A stretch of DNA of 48,516 nucleotides from Pseudomonas anguilliseptica. Lineage in GTDB: Bacteria > Pseudomonadota > Gammaproteobacteria > Pseudomonadales > Pseudomonadaceae. Position 1 is the first letter of the stretch, and the number at the start of each line of letters is the position of its first letter. The position numbers and the translations under genes were made by a program. The notes under the pieces are model-generated. The model was not told where the DNA came from. It did no database searches and worked only from the letters and a program-made list of their open reading frames with translations. Shown in pieces: positions 16,520 through 26,747 of this stretch. Location: assembly GCF_021375795.1 (NCBI RefSeq), contig NZ_JAEIOI010000003.1, positions 603,403 to 651,918 of the forward strand, read 5' to 3'.

Positions 16520-16984
16520 TTACAGACCGATGTAGGGGTACAAGCGACATCTCTCGCCATCAGAAAGCGCGTACTCCACACGCAAATCTTGTCGCCCAAC
16601 TATCGCAGCCAACATAGGCCGACCGTCTCGCCGTGAGCCAGCCAGCATCTGCCACTCGCTGATGTCCAGACCAGAGGGTGTCGGAGAATCTTCTGGATGA
16701 GTGTGCCACTCCCCAACATATCTGATCAGCCCGTTGCTATCTCGCCAACGGCGTTCGGATATAGCTTGATGACCATCAATCATGCGCTCGAAAAAGTATT
16801 TGAAGCGGCGATCATTTGGCGCGGGCTCCGTGGCCTCTAGAATCTCCAGGTGCATACCACGAACATGCCCCAACAGAATGCCATCGCGGAGGTCTTTGGT
16901 GGTGTACAGCAAAGGGCTTAGGTTGCCCTGCAAGCTGCCTGACCACATTCCAGTTTGACCTGATCGTGACCTGCCAGTCCCCAT
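16520..16984 (-). pseudogene. JAB/JAMM isopeptidase fragment (Cap3-like, CBASS)
   Basis: The metal-site motif HxHx7SxxD is intact: GEWHTHPEDSPTPSGLD (H94, H96, S104, D107 in the open frame). ILLGHVRGMHLEILEATEPAP precedes it, as in CBASS Cap3 deubiquitinase-like proteins, which remove Cap2-made conjugates from the CD-NTase. The N-terminal Glu of the JAMM centre (in an ETGGxLLG-type motif) is missing: here the frame reads DLRDGILLG. The first ~33 codons look like foreign sequence. The fragment therefore seems to be the 3' end of a cap3 gene joined to something else; catalysis is doubtful. Confidence 0.62.
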
Positions 16985-17231
16985 CGATGGGGGGAAAAAA
17001 CCTCCTCACCACGGGGAGCTTACAGATCCAGGGGAATAGAGGTGTCTGCCCCAAGCCAAGCAGTACAATCGTTGAAATACCCATAGCCATCTTGGCTACA
17101 GGCCAAAAAGCGGAAAAACCGCTGAACACCTCAGGAAGCCGCCAGAATGACAGCCCCCCAAAAATGATGAAGCAGAACAGGGCGAAGTACCCGAGACATT
17201 TTTGAATACCCAGCACCTGGTACATGGACAT
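16812..17231 (-). pseudogene. Cap15-like 2TM/beta-barrel CBASS effector, 5' fragment
   Basis: The first ~95 residues hold two membrane helices (about 12-29, LGYFALFCFIIFGGLSFW; about 44-61, VAKMAMGISTIVLLGLG) and then PPIDGDWQVTIRSNW, the start of the beta-rich domain of SMODS-associated 2TM effectors (Cap15). After about residue 100 the frame turns into low-quality sequence (HHQRPPRWHSVGACSWYAPG) that overlaps the JAB frame. The barrel is lost. It reads toward the JAB fragment, so effector start and cap3 end are now fused out of frame. The start is ATG 17231. Assignment to Cap15 rests on domain layout and a short motif. Confidence 0.52.
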
Positions 17232-17434
17232 CCCTCATCAAATGGTGGTCAGTCACACTACACGGTATGTATGACTGGAGCACGCTGAGAGGGCAACCCA
17301 AAGCGTCGGCATCCATGCTGGAAGCCGGCTTCTCCTCAAATACTCATTGAGAGGGGGTTTTGCTGGAATTTTGCAGAAATTTTGCAGAGCCCAGAAATAA
17401 AAAAATCCAGTCACCGCTAAGTGACTGGATTGTT

Positions 17435-17494
17435 TAGGGTTTTTTGGTCGGGACGGAGTGATTCGAACACTCGACCCCTTGCACCCCATGCAAG
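17435..17494. repeat. tRNA-proximal attachment-site copy
   Basis: This is the second copy of the 60-bp perfect repeat, inside and just past the 3' half of the intact tRNA-Pro gene. Bases 17400-17434 next to it form a terminator-like hairpin (ATCCAGTCAC / GTGACTGGAT) shared in diverged form with 5682-5717. Confidence 0.88.
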
Positions 17495-17521
17495 TGCGCT
17501 ACCGGGCTGCGCTACGCCCCG
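17445..17521 (-). tRNA. tRNA-Pro (GGG)
   Basis: 77 nt with encoded CCA. The acceptor CGGGGCG pairs with CGTCCCG plus A discriminator. The anticodon arm CTTGC-ATGGGGT-GCAAG gives anticodon GGG, and the T-loop is TTCGAAT. It lies next to merR-ihfA as in other pseudomonads and is the integration target of the 5.7-17.5 kb island, which restores the full tRNA at this end. Confidence 0.95.
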
Positions 17522-17603
17522 ACGATGTTTCCGTGTTACTGGAAGCGGTGAGGACTCTACAATAAGCTGCTGAATTGTGGAAGTTTTTTTTACTTCCGCA
17601 GCG

Positions 17604-17960
17604 TTATTTGCGAAGTACTAACAACACATCCTCAAGCTCGGCAATCATCTGTTTGATGAGCTGTTTGTACTGCGTATTGTCGTCTTTAGCTTCATCACCC
17701 GAGAGGCGCTGACGCGCCCCGCCAATAGTGAAGCCCTGATCATACAACAGCGCGCGAATCTGCCGAATCATAAGCACATCCTGACGCTGGTAGTAGCGCC
17801 TATTGCCGCGCCGCTTGACTGGGTTGAGCTGTGGGAATTCTTGCTCCCAGTAGCGCAACACATGCGGCTTGACTGCACACAGCTCGCTAACTTCACCAAT
17901 GGTGAAGTAGCGCTTGCCGGGTATCGCGGGCAGTTCGTCGTTATGACTTGGTTCCAGCAT
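17604..17960 (-). CDS. MerR-family transcriptional regulator
   Basis: 118 residues. An N-terminal winged HTH ([30 protein letters not shown], then RRYYQRQDV) is followed by a helical dimerisation segment. There is no Cys-rich effector-binding domain, so it belongs to the short MlrA-like group. It is located right after ihfA with a 20-nt overlap, an arrangement common in Pseudomonas (PA2737-type). Its targets are unknown. It belongs to the end of the thrS-to-ihfA gene string. Confidence 0.85.
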   Translation of the reverse strand: MLEPSHNDELPAIPGKRYFTIGEVSELCAVKPHVLRYWEQEFPQLNPVKRRGNRRYYQRQDVLMIRQIRALLYDQGFTIGGARQRLSGDEAKDDNTQYKQLIKQMIAELEDVLLVLRK

Positions 17961-18243
17961 ACGCCTCGACCCTGGCTTTAAGTTTCTGGCCTGGACGGAA
18001 AGTCACGACACGGCGAGCCGTGATCGGGATTTCCTCTCCTGTTTTTGGATTGCGACCGGGGCGCTGACGCTTATCGCGCAGATCAAAATTACCGAACCCC
18101 GAGAGCTTGACCTGTTCGTTGAGCTCCAGCGCTTGGCGGATTTCTTCAAAGAACAGCTCCACCAACTCCTTGGCTTCCCGTTTATTCAGGCCCAGCTCTT
18201 CATACAGACGTTCCGCCATCTCAGCTTTCGTCAGAGCCCCCAT
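17941..18243 (-). CDS. ihfA: Integration host factor, alpha subunit
   Basis: 100 residues of the HU/IHF fold. It includes the DNA-minor-groove arm ([28 protein letters not shown], with the Pro that intercalates at the kink) and the N-terminal helices ([24 protein letters not shown]). IHF (alpha with beta) sharply bends DNA in recombination, replication and sigma54 promoters. It starts 3 nt after the pheT stop, so it is in the pheST-ihfA operon as in enterobacteria. Confidence 0.95.
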   Translation of the reverse strand: MGALTKAEMAERLYEELGLNKREAKELVELFFEEIRQALELNEQVKLSGFGNFDLRDKRQRPGRNPKTGEEIPITARRVVTFRPGQKLKARVEAYAGTKS

Positions 18244-18246
18244 ACG

Positions 18247-20625
18247 CTACTTCCTTAACGTGGCGTTGAACCTTTGTTCCAGGGAGGTGAGAATATTTTG
18301 CGTTGTGGTACTCACCTCATCGTCATTAAGAGTGCGCGATGGATGCTGCCAGGTCAAGCCAACGGCAAGGCTTTTTCTATGAGGATCAATGCCTTTACCG
18401 TGATACACGTCAAATAGCTTGAGGTCAGTCAACCACTCGCCAGCTGCGCTGCGAATGGCGCTGAGCAGATCCTGCGCAGGTACGTCACGATCAACCAGCA
18501 ATGCAAGATCGCGCCGCACTTCAGGGAACTTGGACAGCTCCTGGAATTTCGGCATCAACCCTTGAGTGATTTCACTCAATACCAGCTCAAACATGAATAC
18601 GGGCTGATCCAACCCCAGCGCCTTGGCAAGCTCAGGATGAATGGCGCCGAAGAAGCCCACAACGCGCCCTTCCCGCTCAATTCGAGCCGTCTGCCCCGGA
18701 TGCAATGCGGCATGTTCGCCGGGCACGAATGCAAAACTGCCACCCGCACCGGCACTGCCCAACAACGCTTCAACATCCGCCTTTACATCATAGAAATCGA
18801 CACTATCACGCGCATGCGCCCAACCTTCCGGCAAGCGCGTACCGCACACAACACCTGCCAGCATTGGCTCTTGCTTCAACCCTTCAAGCTGGCCAACAAA
18901 GCGCAGGCCACTTTCAAACAGACGGACACGCGCCTGCTGGCGATTGAGATTGTGCTGAAGCGCTTTAACCAAGCCCGGCCATAGCGAAGAACGCATGGCT
19001 GCCATGTCGGCAGAAATCGGGTTGGCCAGCAACAATGGCTGAACGCCAGGGCTGAACAACTCAAACAACTTGGGATCAATAAAGCTGTAAGTGATGGCTT
19101 CCTGGTAACCACGCGCAACCAACAGACGACGCAAGGCGGGCAACTCAATCGCAGCTTCAGCTTTGGCTTGCGGAGCCAAGCGCGCTTGCGGATAGCGAAC
19201 CGGTAAGCGGTTGTAGCCATACAGACGTCCCAGCTCTTCGATCAGATCGACTTCCAGGCTGATGTCAAAGCGATGGCTCGGCACACTGACCTGCCACTGA
19301 CCTGCGCCTTGAGCAGTTACACCCAGCCCCAGCGCGGTAAGCAGACGCTCGACCTCTGCGCCATCCATATCCATACCCAGCATCTGAGTGATGCGCTCGG
19401 CACGCAGGGTGATTGGCGCGACGTTCGGCAGATCAGCAGCGCTGGTTACGTCAATGATCGGACCGGCTTCACCGCCAACAATATCCAGCAACAGCGCAGT
19501 CGCACGCTCCATGGCATTACGCGCCAGCTGCGAGTCCACACCGCGCTCGAAACGATGCGAAGAGTCGGTGTGCAAGCCATAAGAACGCGCCTTACCAGCC
19601 ACTGCAATAGTGTCGAAGAATGCGCTTTCCAAGAACAGGTCTGCGGTCTTACCGCTCACACCACTGTGTTCGCCGCCCATCACGCCAGCGATGGCCAGAG
19701 CGCGATCGTGGTCAGCGATCACCAGAGTATCGGCACGCAGGCTGACCTCCTGACCATCCAGCAGAACCAGCTTCTCGCCCTCTTCCGCCATGCGCACGCA
19801 GATACCACCATTGATCTCAGCGAGATCGAAGGCGTGCATCGGCTGGCCGAGCTCAAGCATCACGTAGTTGGTGATATCTACGGCGGCGTCAATGCTACGG
19901 ATATCGGAACGCCGCAGGCGCTCGACCATCCACAGCGGAGTCGGCTTGGACAGGTCGACGTTACGAACGACGCGCCCGAGATAACGCGGGCACGCCTTGG
20001 AAGCAAGCACCTCGACAGAACGCACCTCATCATGAGCAGCGATAACTGGAGCAACCGAAACAGGTACTACCGATGCGCCGTAGATAGCACCCACTTCGCG
20101 AGCGAGACCCGTCAACGACAGGCAATCCCCCCGATTAGGAGTCAGGCCGATTTCGATACTGGCATCGTCCAAGCCCAGATATACACGAATGTCCTGCCCG
20201 ACCGGAGCATCGGTCGCCAGCTCCATAAGACCGCTGTTGTCTTCACTGATCTGCAGTTCGGAGGCCGAGCAGAGCATCCCCTGGGACTCCACGCCACGCA
20301 GCTTGGCCTGCTTGATCTTGAAGTCACCCGGTAACTCAGCGCCGATCATGGCGAAGGGAATCTTGATACCGGCGCGGGCATTAGGTGCGCCGCAGACCAC
20401 CTGGAAGCTGACGCTGCCATTACTGACCTGGCACACACGCAACTTGTCGGCATCCGGATGCTGCTCGGCACTAAGGATTTCACCCACGACAACACCGCTG
20501 AACAGACCCGCAACCGGTGTCACTGCGTCCACTTCCAGGCCAACCATGGACAGGCGGGCCACTAGTTCATCACGCGAAACAGCAGGGTTTACCCAGCTGC
20601 GCAGCCATTGTTCACTGAATTTCAT
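18247..20625 (-). CDS. pheT: Phenylalanine-tRNA ligase, beta subunit
   Basis: 792 residues, the usual length. Domains in order: N-terminal tRNA-binding (EMAP/OB) domain about 39-150 (FSGVVVGEILSAEQHPDADKLRVCQV), B3/4 editing domain, B5 domain, catalytic-like core and C-terminal anticodon-recognition FDX-ACB domain (KFPEVRRDLALLVDRDVPAQDLL...). It forms the (alpha-beta)2 enzyme with PheS and edits Tyr-tRNAPhe. ATG 20625; pheS ends 45 nt upstream. Confidence 0.96.
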   Translation of the reverse strand: MKFSEQWLRSWVNPAVSRDELVARLSMVGLEVDAVTPVAGLFSGVVVGEILSAEQHPDADKLRVCQVSNGSVSFQVVCGAPNARAGIKIPFAMIGAELPGDFKIKQAKLRGVESQGMLCSASELQISEDNSGLMELATDAPVGQDIRVYLGLDDASIEIGLTPNRGDCLSLTGLAREVGAIYGASVVPVSVAPVIAAHDEVRSVEVLASKACPRYLGRVVRNVDLSKPTPLWMVERLRRSDIRSIDAAVDITNYVMLELGQPMHAFDLAEINGGICVRMAEEGEKLVLLDGQEVSLRADTLVIADHDRALAIAGVMGGEHSGVSGKTADLFLESAFFDTIAVAGKARSYGLHTDSSHRFERGVDSQLARNAMERATALLLDIVGGEAGPIIDVTSAADLPNVAPITLRAERITQMLGMDMDGAEVERLLTALGLGVTAQGAGQWQVSVPSHRFDISLEVDLIEELGRLYGYNRLPVRYPQARLAPQAKAEAAIELPALRRLLVARGYQEAITYSFIDPKLFELFSPGVQPLLLANPISADMAAMRSSLWPGLVKALQHNLNRQQARVRLFESGLRFVGQLEGLKQEPMLAGVVCGTRLPEGWAHARDSVDFYDVKADVEALLGSAGAGGSFAFVPGEHAALHPGQTARIEREGRVVGFFGAIHPELAKALGLDQPVFMFELVLSEITQGLMPKFQELSKFPEVRRDLALLVDRDVPAQDLLSAIRSAAGEWLTDLKLFDVYHGKGIDPHRKSLAVGLTWQHPSRTLNDDEVSTTTQNILTSLEQRFNATLRK

Positions 20626-20670
20626 ACTGTCTGTTCTCCTGAACCAATTCGATTACGGAATGCGAAGGCG

Positions 20671-21687
<1,017 letters not shown>

Positions 21688-21706
21688 TTACAGACTCCAG
21701 ATACGA

Positions 21707-21740
21707 AATAGGGGAAGAGCTTGAAGGCTCTTCCCCTATT
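21707..21740. promoter_or_regulatory. Perfect 14-bp stem-loop between rplT and pheS
   Basis: AATAGGGGAAGAGC and its exact reverse complement are separated by a 6-nt loop, in the 95-bp gap just before pheS. On the minus strand the stem is followed by TCGTATC, not a clear T-run. It could be a partial terminator or attenuator separating the ribosomal-protein genes from pheST. I see no Phe-rich leader peptide. Confidence 0.5.
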
Positions 21741-21782
21741 GGTGACGTTTAGCACCGGGCGAGCCCGGTGATTGTCGGGGAC

Positions 21783-22139
21783 TTAAGCCAGTACGGCTTT
21801 CGCTTTCTCGACAATCGCAGCAAACGCCGCTTTTTCGTTCACTGCCAGATCAGCCAGAACCTTGCGGTCGATCTCGATGGACGCTTTTTTCAGGCCGGCA
21901 ATGAAACGGCTGTAGGACAGACCGTTAACACGAGCACCAGCGTTGATACGAGCGATCCACAGAGCGCGGAACTGGCGCTTCCGCTGACGGCGGTCGCGGT
22001 AGGCGTACTGGCCTGCCTTGATCACAGCCTGCTTGGCAACGCGGAACACGCGCGAACGCGCACCGTAGTAGCCTTTAGCGAGTTTCAGAATTTTTTTGTG
22101 ACGCTTACGAGCGATAACGCCGCGCTTAACACGAGCCAT
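21783..22139 (-). CDS. rplT: Ribosomal protein L20
   Basis: 118 residues, highly basic, with the L20 signature ([30 protein letters not shown]...[23 protein letters not shown]). It is an early 50S assembly protein binding 23S rRNA and, in E. coli, a repressor of the rpmI-rplT mRNA. It lies 25 nt after rpmI in the usual infC-rpmI-rplT order. Confidence 0.97.
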   Translation of the reverse strand: MARVKRGVIARKRHKKILKLAKGYYGARSRVFRVAKQAVIKAGQYAYRDRRQRKRQFRALWIARINAGARVNGLSYSRFIAGLKKASIEIDRKVLADLAVNEKAAFAAIVEKAKAVLA

Positions 22140-22164
22140 GAGTAATTTCCTCTATCTTGACCGA

Positions 22165-22359
22165 TTAACGAACGCGCAGCATGCGCGCCACTTTTGCTAC
22201 GTCAGACGGGTGCACCATGGTGCTACCGCGCAGTTGACGCTTACGCTTGGTGGACATCTTGGTCAGGATGTGGCTCTTGAAAGCGTGCTTGTGCTTGAAG
22301 CCATTAGCGGTTTTGAGAAAACGCTTGGCTGCACCACTCTTAGTTTTCATCTTTGGCAT
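22165..22359 (-). CDS. rpmI: Ribosomal protein L35
   Basis: 64 residues, basic, with the L35 pattern [20 protein letters not shown]...KRKRQLRG...[13 protein letters not shown]. It is a 50S subunit protein in an operon with infC and rplT. Confidence 0.97.
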   Translation of the reverse strand: MPKMKTKSGAAKRFLKTANGFKHKHAFKSHILTKMSTKRKRQLRGSTMVHPSDVAKVARMLRVR

Positions 22360-22419
22360 GTTCGGATACTCCGCATTCAGTTGATAAACATAACCGCAAG
22401 GCCTGCCGTGCCCTGGTGG

Positions 22420-22968
22420 TTACTTCTTCTTTTTGGGGGCGATGACCATGATCAGTTGGCGTCCTTCCATCTTTGGATGCTGTTCAACGGTGCCGTATTC
22501 GGCGAGGTCATTTTCGACCCGCTTCAACAACTCCATGCCCAGCTCCTGATGCGCCATCTCACGGCCGCGGAATCGAAGCGATACCTTGGCCCTGTCCCCA
22601 TCACTAAGGAAACGTACCAGGTTGCGTAGTTTTACCTGGTAATCCCCTTCCTCCGTCCCTGGACGAAACTTGATTTCTTTAACCTGAATCTGCTTCTGGT
22701 TTTTCTTTGCAGCAGCAATCTGTTTCTTCTTTTCGAAGATCGATTTGCCATAGTCCATGACTCGGCAAACCGGTGGAACCGCATCGGCAGAAATTTCCAC
22801 CAAATCCAGCTTGGATTCTTCGGCGATTCTAAGCGCTTCATCAATCGAGACGATGCCAATTTGCTCGCCGTCAGCGCCAATTAACCGAACCTCGCGTGCC
22901 GAGATATTCTCGTTGATCGGGGCCTTCGGTGCAGCTCGTTTATCTTGTCTCATATCACGCTTAATAAT
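22420..22968 (-). CDS. infC: Translation initiation factor IF-3 (ATT start)
   Basis: About 182 residues: N-domain ([21 protein letters not shown]), linker helix, C-domain ([20 protein letters not shown]...MVIAPKKKK). IF-3 binds 30S and rejects non-standard start codons. The likely start is one of two tandem ATT codons (22968 or 22965), giving [15 protein letters not shown] lies 5 or 8 nt upstream. The ATG at 22953 lacks a ribosome site at the right distance. An AUU start is the known IF-3 autocontrol device. It begins 2 nt after the thrS stop. Confidence 0.9.
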   Translation of the reverse strand: MIKRDMRQDKRAAPKAPINENISAREVRLIGADGEQIGIVSIDEALRIAEESKLDLVEISADAVPPVCRVMDYGKSIFEKKKQIAAAKKNQKQIQVKEIKFRPGTEEGDYQVKLRNLVRFLSDGDRAKVSLRFRGREMAHQELGMELLKRVENDLAEYGTVEQHPKMEGRQLIMVIAPKKKK

Positions 22969-22970
22969 GA

Positions 22971-24893
22971 TTACTCCAAATCTTGGCGACCACGCCGGGA
23001 AACCGCCTGCGCGAGGAATTCAGCGAATTGAGTGACGGGCATCGAGCCCAGATCAGCACCTTCACGGGTACGCACGGCGACAGTTTGCGTCTCAACTTCC
23101 CGATCTCCGATAACCAAGAGATAGGGAACCTTGAGCAAAGTATGCTCGCGGATTTTAAAGCCAATCTTCTCGTTCCTCAAGTCAGACTTGGCACGAAAAC
23201 CGCTTTGGTTGAGCGTTTTTTCCACATCCAGAGCAAAATCAGCCTGTTTGTCGGTGATATTCATCACCACCGCCTGAGTCGGCGCCAACCAGGCCGGGAA
23301 TGCACCTTCGTAGTGCTCGATCAGAATACCGATAAAACGCTCGAACGAACCGAGAATTGCCCGGTGCAACATGACCGGCACCTTGCGGCTGTTATCCTCA
23401 GAAACGTAGCTTGCCTCCAGACGCTGCGGCATATTCGGATCGTACTGCAGGGTACCGCACTGCCAGGCACGACCGAGACAATCCAGCAGCGTGAACTCGA
23501 TCTTCGGACCGTAGAACGCTCCCTCGCCCGGCAAGTATTCCCAGGGCAACCCTGCATCATTCAGCGCATCAGCCAGCGCCGTCTCGGCCCGATCCCAGAA
23601 TGCATCATCCCCCACCCGCTTGGCCGGGCGCGTGGACAGCTTCATCTTGACGTCACTGAAACCAAAGTCCGAATAAACCTGCAGAGTCAGCTTGATAAAA
23701 TCCGCCGCCTCTTTCTTCACCTGCTCTTCGGCGCAGAAGATATGCGCATCGTCCTGCGTGAAGCCGCGTACACGCATGATGCCGTGCAGCGCACCGGACG
23801 CCTCGTTACGGTGGCAGGAACCAAACTCGGCCAGGCGCAGCGGTAGCTCGCGATAGCTCTTGAGCCCCTGATTGAATATCTGCACGTGACACGGGCAGTT
23901 CATCGGTTTGATCGCGTAGTCACGACTTTCCGACTCAGTAGTAAACATGTTGTCGGCGTAGTTACCCCAGTGCCCGGACTTCTCCCAGAGCACACGGTCA
24001 ACCACCTGCGGCGTACGCACTTCCTGGTAGCCGTTCTCGCGCTGCACACCGCGCATGTACTGCTCAAGCACCTGATAGATGGTCCAGCCATTCGGGTGCC
24101 AGAACACCATACCCGGAGCTTCTTCCTGGGTATGGAACAGATCGAGGCGCTTACCGATCTTGCGGTGATCGCGCTTCTCGGCCTCCTCAATGCGCTGGAT
24201 ATAAGCCGCCAACTGCTTCTTGTCAGCCCAGGCCGTGCCATAAACACGCTGCAACTGCTCATTCTTGGCATCGCCACGCCAGTAAGCACCGGACAGCTTG
24301 GTCAACTTGAATGCCTTGAGGAAACGCGTGTTCGGCACATGCGGACCACGACACATGTCGACGTATTCTTCGTGGTAGTACAAGCCCATGGCCTGCTCGT
24401 CCGGCATGTCATCCACCAGACGCAGCTTGTAGTCCTCACCGCGAGCGGTGAACACATCAATAACCTCAGCGCGCGGCGTCACTTTCTTGATGACGTCGTA
24501 ATCCTTCTCTATCAGCTGCTGCATGCGCTGCTCGATTGCCGCTACATCATCTAGAGTAAAGGGGCGCTCGGAAGCGATGTCGTAGTAGAAACCTTCATCA
24601 ATGACCGGACCAATCACCATCTTGGCTGTCGGAAACAGCTGCTTAACGGCATGCCCGATCAAATGCGCACAGGAGTGGCGAATGATTTCCAGGCCTTCCT
24701 GATCTTTTGGCGTAATGATCTGCAGGGTGGCGTCGCTTTCAATCAGGTCACAGGCATCGACCAGCTTGCCATTAACCTTGCCAGCTACCGTGGCCTTGGC
24801 CAGACCAGCACCAATAGATTGCGCCACCTCAAGTACGGATACCGGGTGATCGAACGAACGTTGACTGCCGTCGGGAAGAGTAATGATGGGCAT
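22971..24893 (-). CDS. thrS: Threonine-tRNA ligase
   Basis: 640 residues, the usual length. It has a TGS domain (1-61), an editing domain with the HLIGH metal-like motif ([13 protein letters not shown]), a class II core with the zinc ligand Cys in [10 protein letters not shown] and motif 2 ([19 protein letters not shown]), and a C-terminal anticodon-binding domain. ATG 24893 is preceded by GGAGG; the frame continues upstream through the tRNA-Val gene but that is not coding. It leads the thrS-infC-rpmI-rplT gene string. Confidence 0.96.
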   Translation of the reverse strand: MPIITLPDGSQRSFDHPVSVLEVAQSIGAGLAKATVAGKVNGKLVDACDLIESDATLQIITPKDQEGLEIIRHSCAHLIGHAVKQLFPTAKMVIGPVIDEGFYYDIASERPFTLDDVAAIEQRMQQLIEKDYDVIKKVTPRAEVIDVFTARGEDYKLRLVDDMPDEQAMGLYYHEEYVDMCRGPHVPNTRFLKAFKLTKLSGAYWRGDAKNEQLQRVYGTAWADKKQLAAYIQRIEEAEKRDHRKIGKRLDLFHTQEEAPGMVFWHPNGWTIYQVLEQYMRGVQRENGYQEVRTPQVVDRVLWEKSGHWGNYADNMFTTESESRDYAIKPMNCPCHVQIFNQGLKSYRELPLRLAEFGSCHRNEASGALHGIMRVRGFTQDDAHIFCAEEQVKKEAADFIKLTLQVYSDFGFSDVKMKLSTRPAKRVGDDAFWDRAETALADALNDAGLPWEYLPGEGAFYGPKIEFTLLDCLGRAWQCGTLQYDPNMPQRLEASYVSEDNSRKVPVMLHRAILGSFERFIGILIEHYEGAFPAWLAPTQAVVMNITDKQADFALDVEKTLNQSGFRAKSDLRNEKIGFKIREHTLLKVPYLLVIGDREVETQTVAVRTREGADLGSMPVTQFAEFLAQAVSRRGRQDLE

Positions 24894-25095
24894 GGCGCCT
24901 CCTCTCCTAGTGGTGACCTCTACCAAAGGCCACATGGGTTGGGATGAGCCAGTAAGCGATTCGGCGGTATACCTGCCATACAGTGGCGGGAGCTTTTCAG
25001 CCAACCAAAACCAAACCGGAGTCACTGGAGGTTTGAAACAACGATTAACCGCGTGGATGCTTGCAGAAAGCCTGGCTTGCTGGCAAGAACCCAAT

Positions 25096-25125
25096 AAAAA
25101 AGGGCCGCCTAAGCGACCCTTTTTT
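25096..25125. terminator. Intrinsic terminator downstream of tRNA-Val
   Basis: AAAAAAGGG...CCCTTTTTT flanks a small GC stem; it works in either direction but is placed to end the tRNA-Val transcript (minus strand) before thrS. Confidence 0.75.
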
Positions 25126-25135
25126 CTACCAAATC

Positions 25136-25212
25136 TGGTAGGCACGATTGGACTCGAACCAACGACCCCCACCATGTCAAGGTGGTGCTCTAACCAACTG
25201 AGCTACGTGCCT
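25136..25212 (-). tRNA. tRNA-Val (GAC)
   Basis: 77 nt with encoded CCA. The acceptor AGGCACG pairs with CGTGCCT. The anticodon arm CCACC-TTGACAT-GGTGG gives GAC, and the T-loop is TTCGAGT. It lies upstream of thrS and is followed by a clear terminator. Confidence 0.95.
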
Positions 25213-25397
25213 ACGATGGGTGCGCATTCTACGACCGCGGGAAAAAGTGTCAACCTATTTTTTCGCTAACTGCCTGAATAACTGAATTTTTTACTGTTCT
25301 ATGCTGCGTTTTATATTTCGCACAGGCCACTAGCCGAGCATTTTCAACTCAGGTAGCATCCGCTTATTCGTAAAAAATAAAGAACAGAGGTTGCAAA

Positions 25398-26681
25398 ATG
25401 GCGCACACAGCTTATCCACAATCCTATTATGCGGCCTCTGCCAATCCGGCTCCGCCGCGCCCAGAATTGAATGGTGAAGTCGAAACTGACGTGTGCATCG
25501 TCGGCGCTGGCTATACCGGCCTATCAACAGCCATCGCCCTACTGGAAAATGGCTTCAAAGTCAGCATCGTCGAAGCCGCCAAGGTCGGTTTCGGCGCCTC
25601 TGGTCGCAACGGCGGGCAGATCGTTAACAGTTACAGCCGCGATATCGACGTGATCGAGCGCAGCGTCGGCGCCAAACAAGCCAAACTGCTGGGCGATATG
25701 GCCTTTGAAGGCGGCCGGATCATCCGCGAGCGCATCGCCAAGTACAACATCCAATGCGACCTAAAGGATGGTGGCGTCTTCGCGGCCAACACCCCCAAGC
25801 ATATGAAGCACCTTGAGTCGCAGAAAAAACTCTGGGAGCGCTACGGCCACACTCAGCTGGAACTGATGGATGCCAAGCGCATCCGCGAAGTGGTGGACAG
25901 CGACGTTTACGTAGGCGGCATGCTGGACATGAGCGGCGGCCATATTCATCCGCTCAACCTGGCTCTGGGTGAAGCTGCTGCAGTCGAATCGTTGGGCGGC
26001 GTGATCTATGAACAATCCCCGGCAATCCGCATTGATCGTGGCGCCAACCCTGTCGTGCACACCCCCAACGGCCGGATCAAAGCCAAGTTTGTGGTCGTCG
26101 CCGGCAACGCCTACCTGGGCAACCTGATTCCGGAGCTGTCGGCCAAATCAATGCCATGCGGCACCCAGGTGATCACCACCGAGCCACTGTCCGCCGAACT
26201 GGCGAAAAGTCTGCTGCCGCAGGACTACTGTGTGGAAGACTGCAATTACCTGCTCGACTACTACCGCCTGACCAGCGACAAACGCCTGATCTTCGGGGGT
26301 GGCGTGGTCTACGGCGCACGCGATCCGGCAAACATTGAGGCCATCATCCGACCGAAGATGCTCAAAGCCTTCCCGCAGTTGAAAGATGTGAAGATCGACT
26401 ACGCCTGGACCGGCAACTTCCTGCTGACCTTGTCACGCCTGCCGCAGGTTGGCCGCCTGGGCGATAACATCTATTACTCACAAGGCTGCAGCGGCCACGG
26501 CGTGACTTACACTCACCTGGCTGGCCGGGTGTTGGCCGAGGCCTTGCGCGGCCAGGCCGAACGTTTCGATGCATTCGCCGATCTGCCGCATTACCCCTTC
26601 CCTGGCGGCCGCCTGTTCCAGGTGCCATTCAGCGCCCTGGGCGCCTGGTACTACACCCTGCGCGACAAGCTGGGGATTTAA
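25398..26681 (+). CDS. FAD-dependent oxidoreductase, PuuB/OrdL-like (gamma-glutamylputrescine oxidase family)
   Basis: 427 residues of the DAO fold. An ADP-binding GxGxxG is at about 37-42 (VCIVGAGYTGLST). GFGASGRNGGQ follows (flavin contact typical of PuuB/OrdL). The C-terminal part includes YAWTGNFLLTLSRLPQVGRL and QGCSGHGVTYTHLAG. The family oxidises gamma-glutamylated polyamines or related amines, giving an aldehyde, ammonia and peroxide. The position fits the PA2776 (PauB) region of P. aeruginosa. The start is ATG 25398. It stands alone with its own terminator; no other polyamine gene is beside it, so the exact substrate is open. Confidence 0.82.
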   Translation: MAHTAYPQSYYAASANPAPPRPELNGEVETDVCIVGAGYTGLSTAIALLENGFKVSIVEAAKVGFGASGRNGGQIVNSYSRDIDVIERSVGAKQAKLLGDMAFEGGRIIRERIAKYNIQCDLKDGGVFAANTPKHMKHLESQKKLWERYGHTQLELMDAKRIREVVDSDVYVGGMLDMSGGHIHPLNLALGEAAAVESLGGVIYEQSPAIRIDRGANPVVHTPNGRIKAKFVVVAGNAYLGNLIPELSAKSMPCGTQVITTEPLSAELAKSLLPQDYCVEDCNYLLDYYRLTSDKRLIFGGGVVYGARDPANIEAIIRPKMLKAFPQLKDVKIDYAWTGNFLLTLSRLPQVGRLGDNIYYSQGCSGHGVTYTHLAGRVLAEALRGQAERFDAFADLPHYPFPGGRLFQVPFSALGAWYYTLRDKLGI

Positions 26682-26698
26682 ACCCTCCCAGATAACAA

Positions 26699-26723
26699 AA
26701 AACGGCACCCTGGGTGCCGTTTT
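26699..26723. terminator. Bidirectional terminator between convergent genes
   Basis: AAAACGGCACC-CTG-GGTGCCGTTTT, a perfect 11-bp stem with A- and T-tails. It serves the oxidoreductase gene on the plus strand and the lipoprotein gene on the minus strand. Confidence 0.85.
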
Positions 26724-26747
26724 GCGTTTTACCTCCAACCATCTGTA

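Larger units (their letters stand above)
5718..17494. mobile_element. Genomic island at tRNA-Pro(GGG), about 11.8 kb, no integrase
   Basis: The region is bounded by a perfect 60-bp direct repeat (5718-5777 and 17435-17494). It covers the 3' half of tRNA-Pro and the bases just past it. Similarity continues leftward through a terminator-like hairpin in both copies with a few mismatches. The intact tRNA is at the right end. The cargo is more AT-rich than the core and mixes defence, toxin-antitoxin and unknown operons. No tyrosine recombinase is present, not even next to the tRNA, where one is normally found; the element is either defective or moved in trans. Confidence 0.82.

Noticed and set aside
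19273..20334. Long plus-strand open frame (about 350 codons)
   Set aside because: Antisense to pheT, which is fully supported; the translation is biased and lacks a ribosome site.
24894..25175. N-terminal extension of thrS
   Set aside because: Reads through tRNA-Val and a terminator; ThrS begins at 24893 with GGAGG before it.
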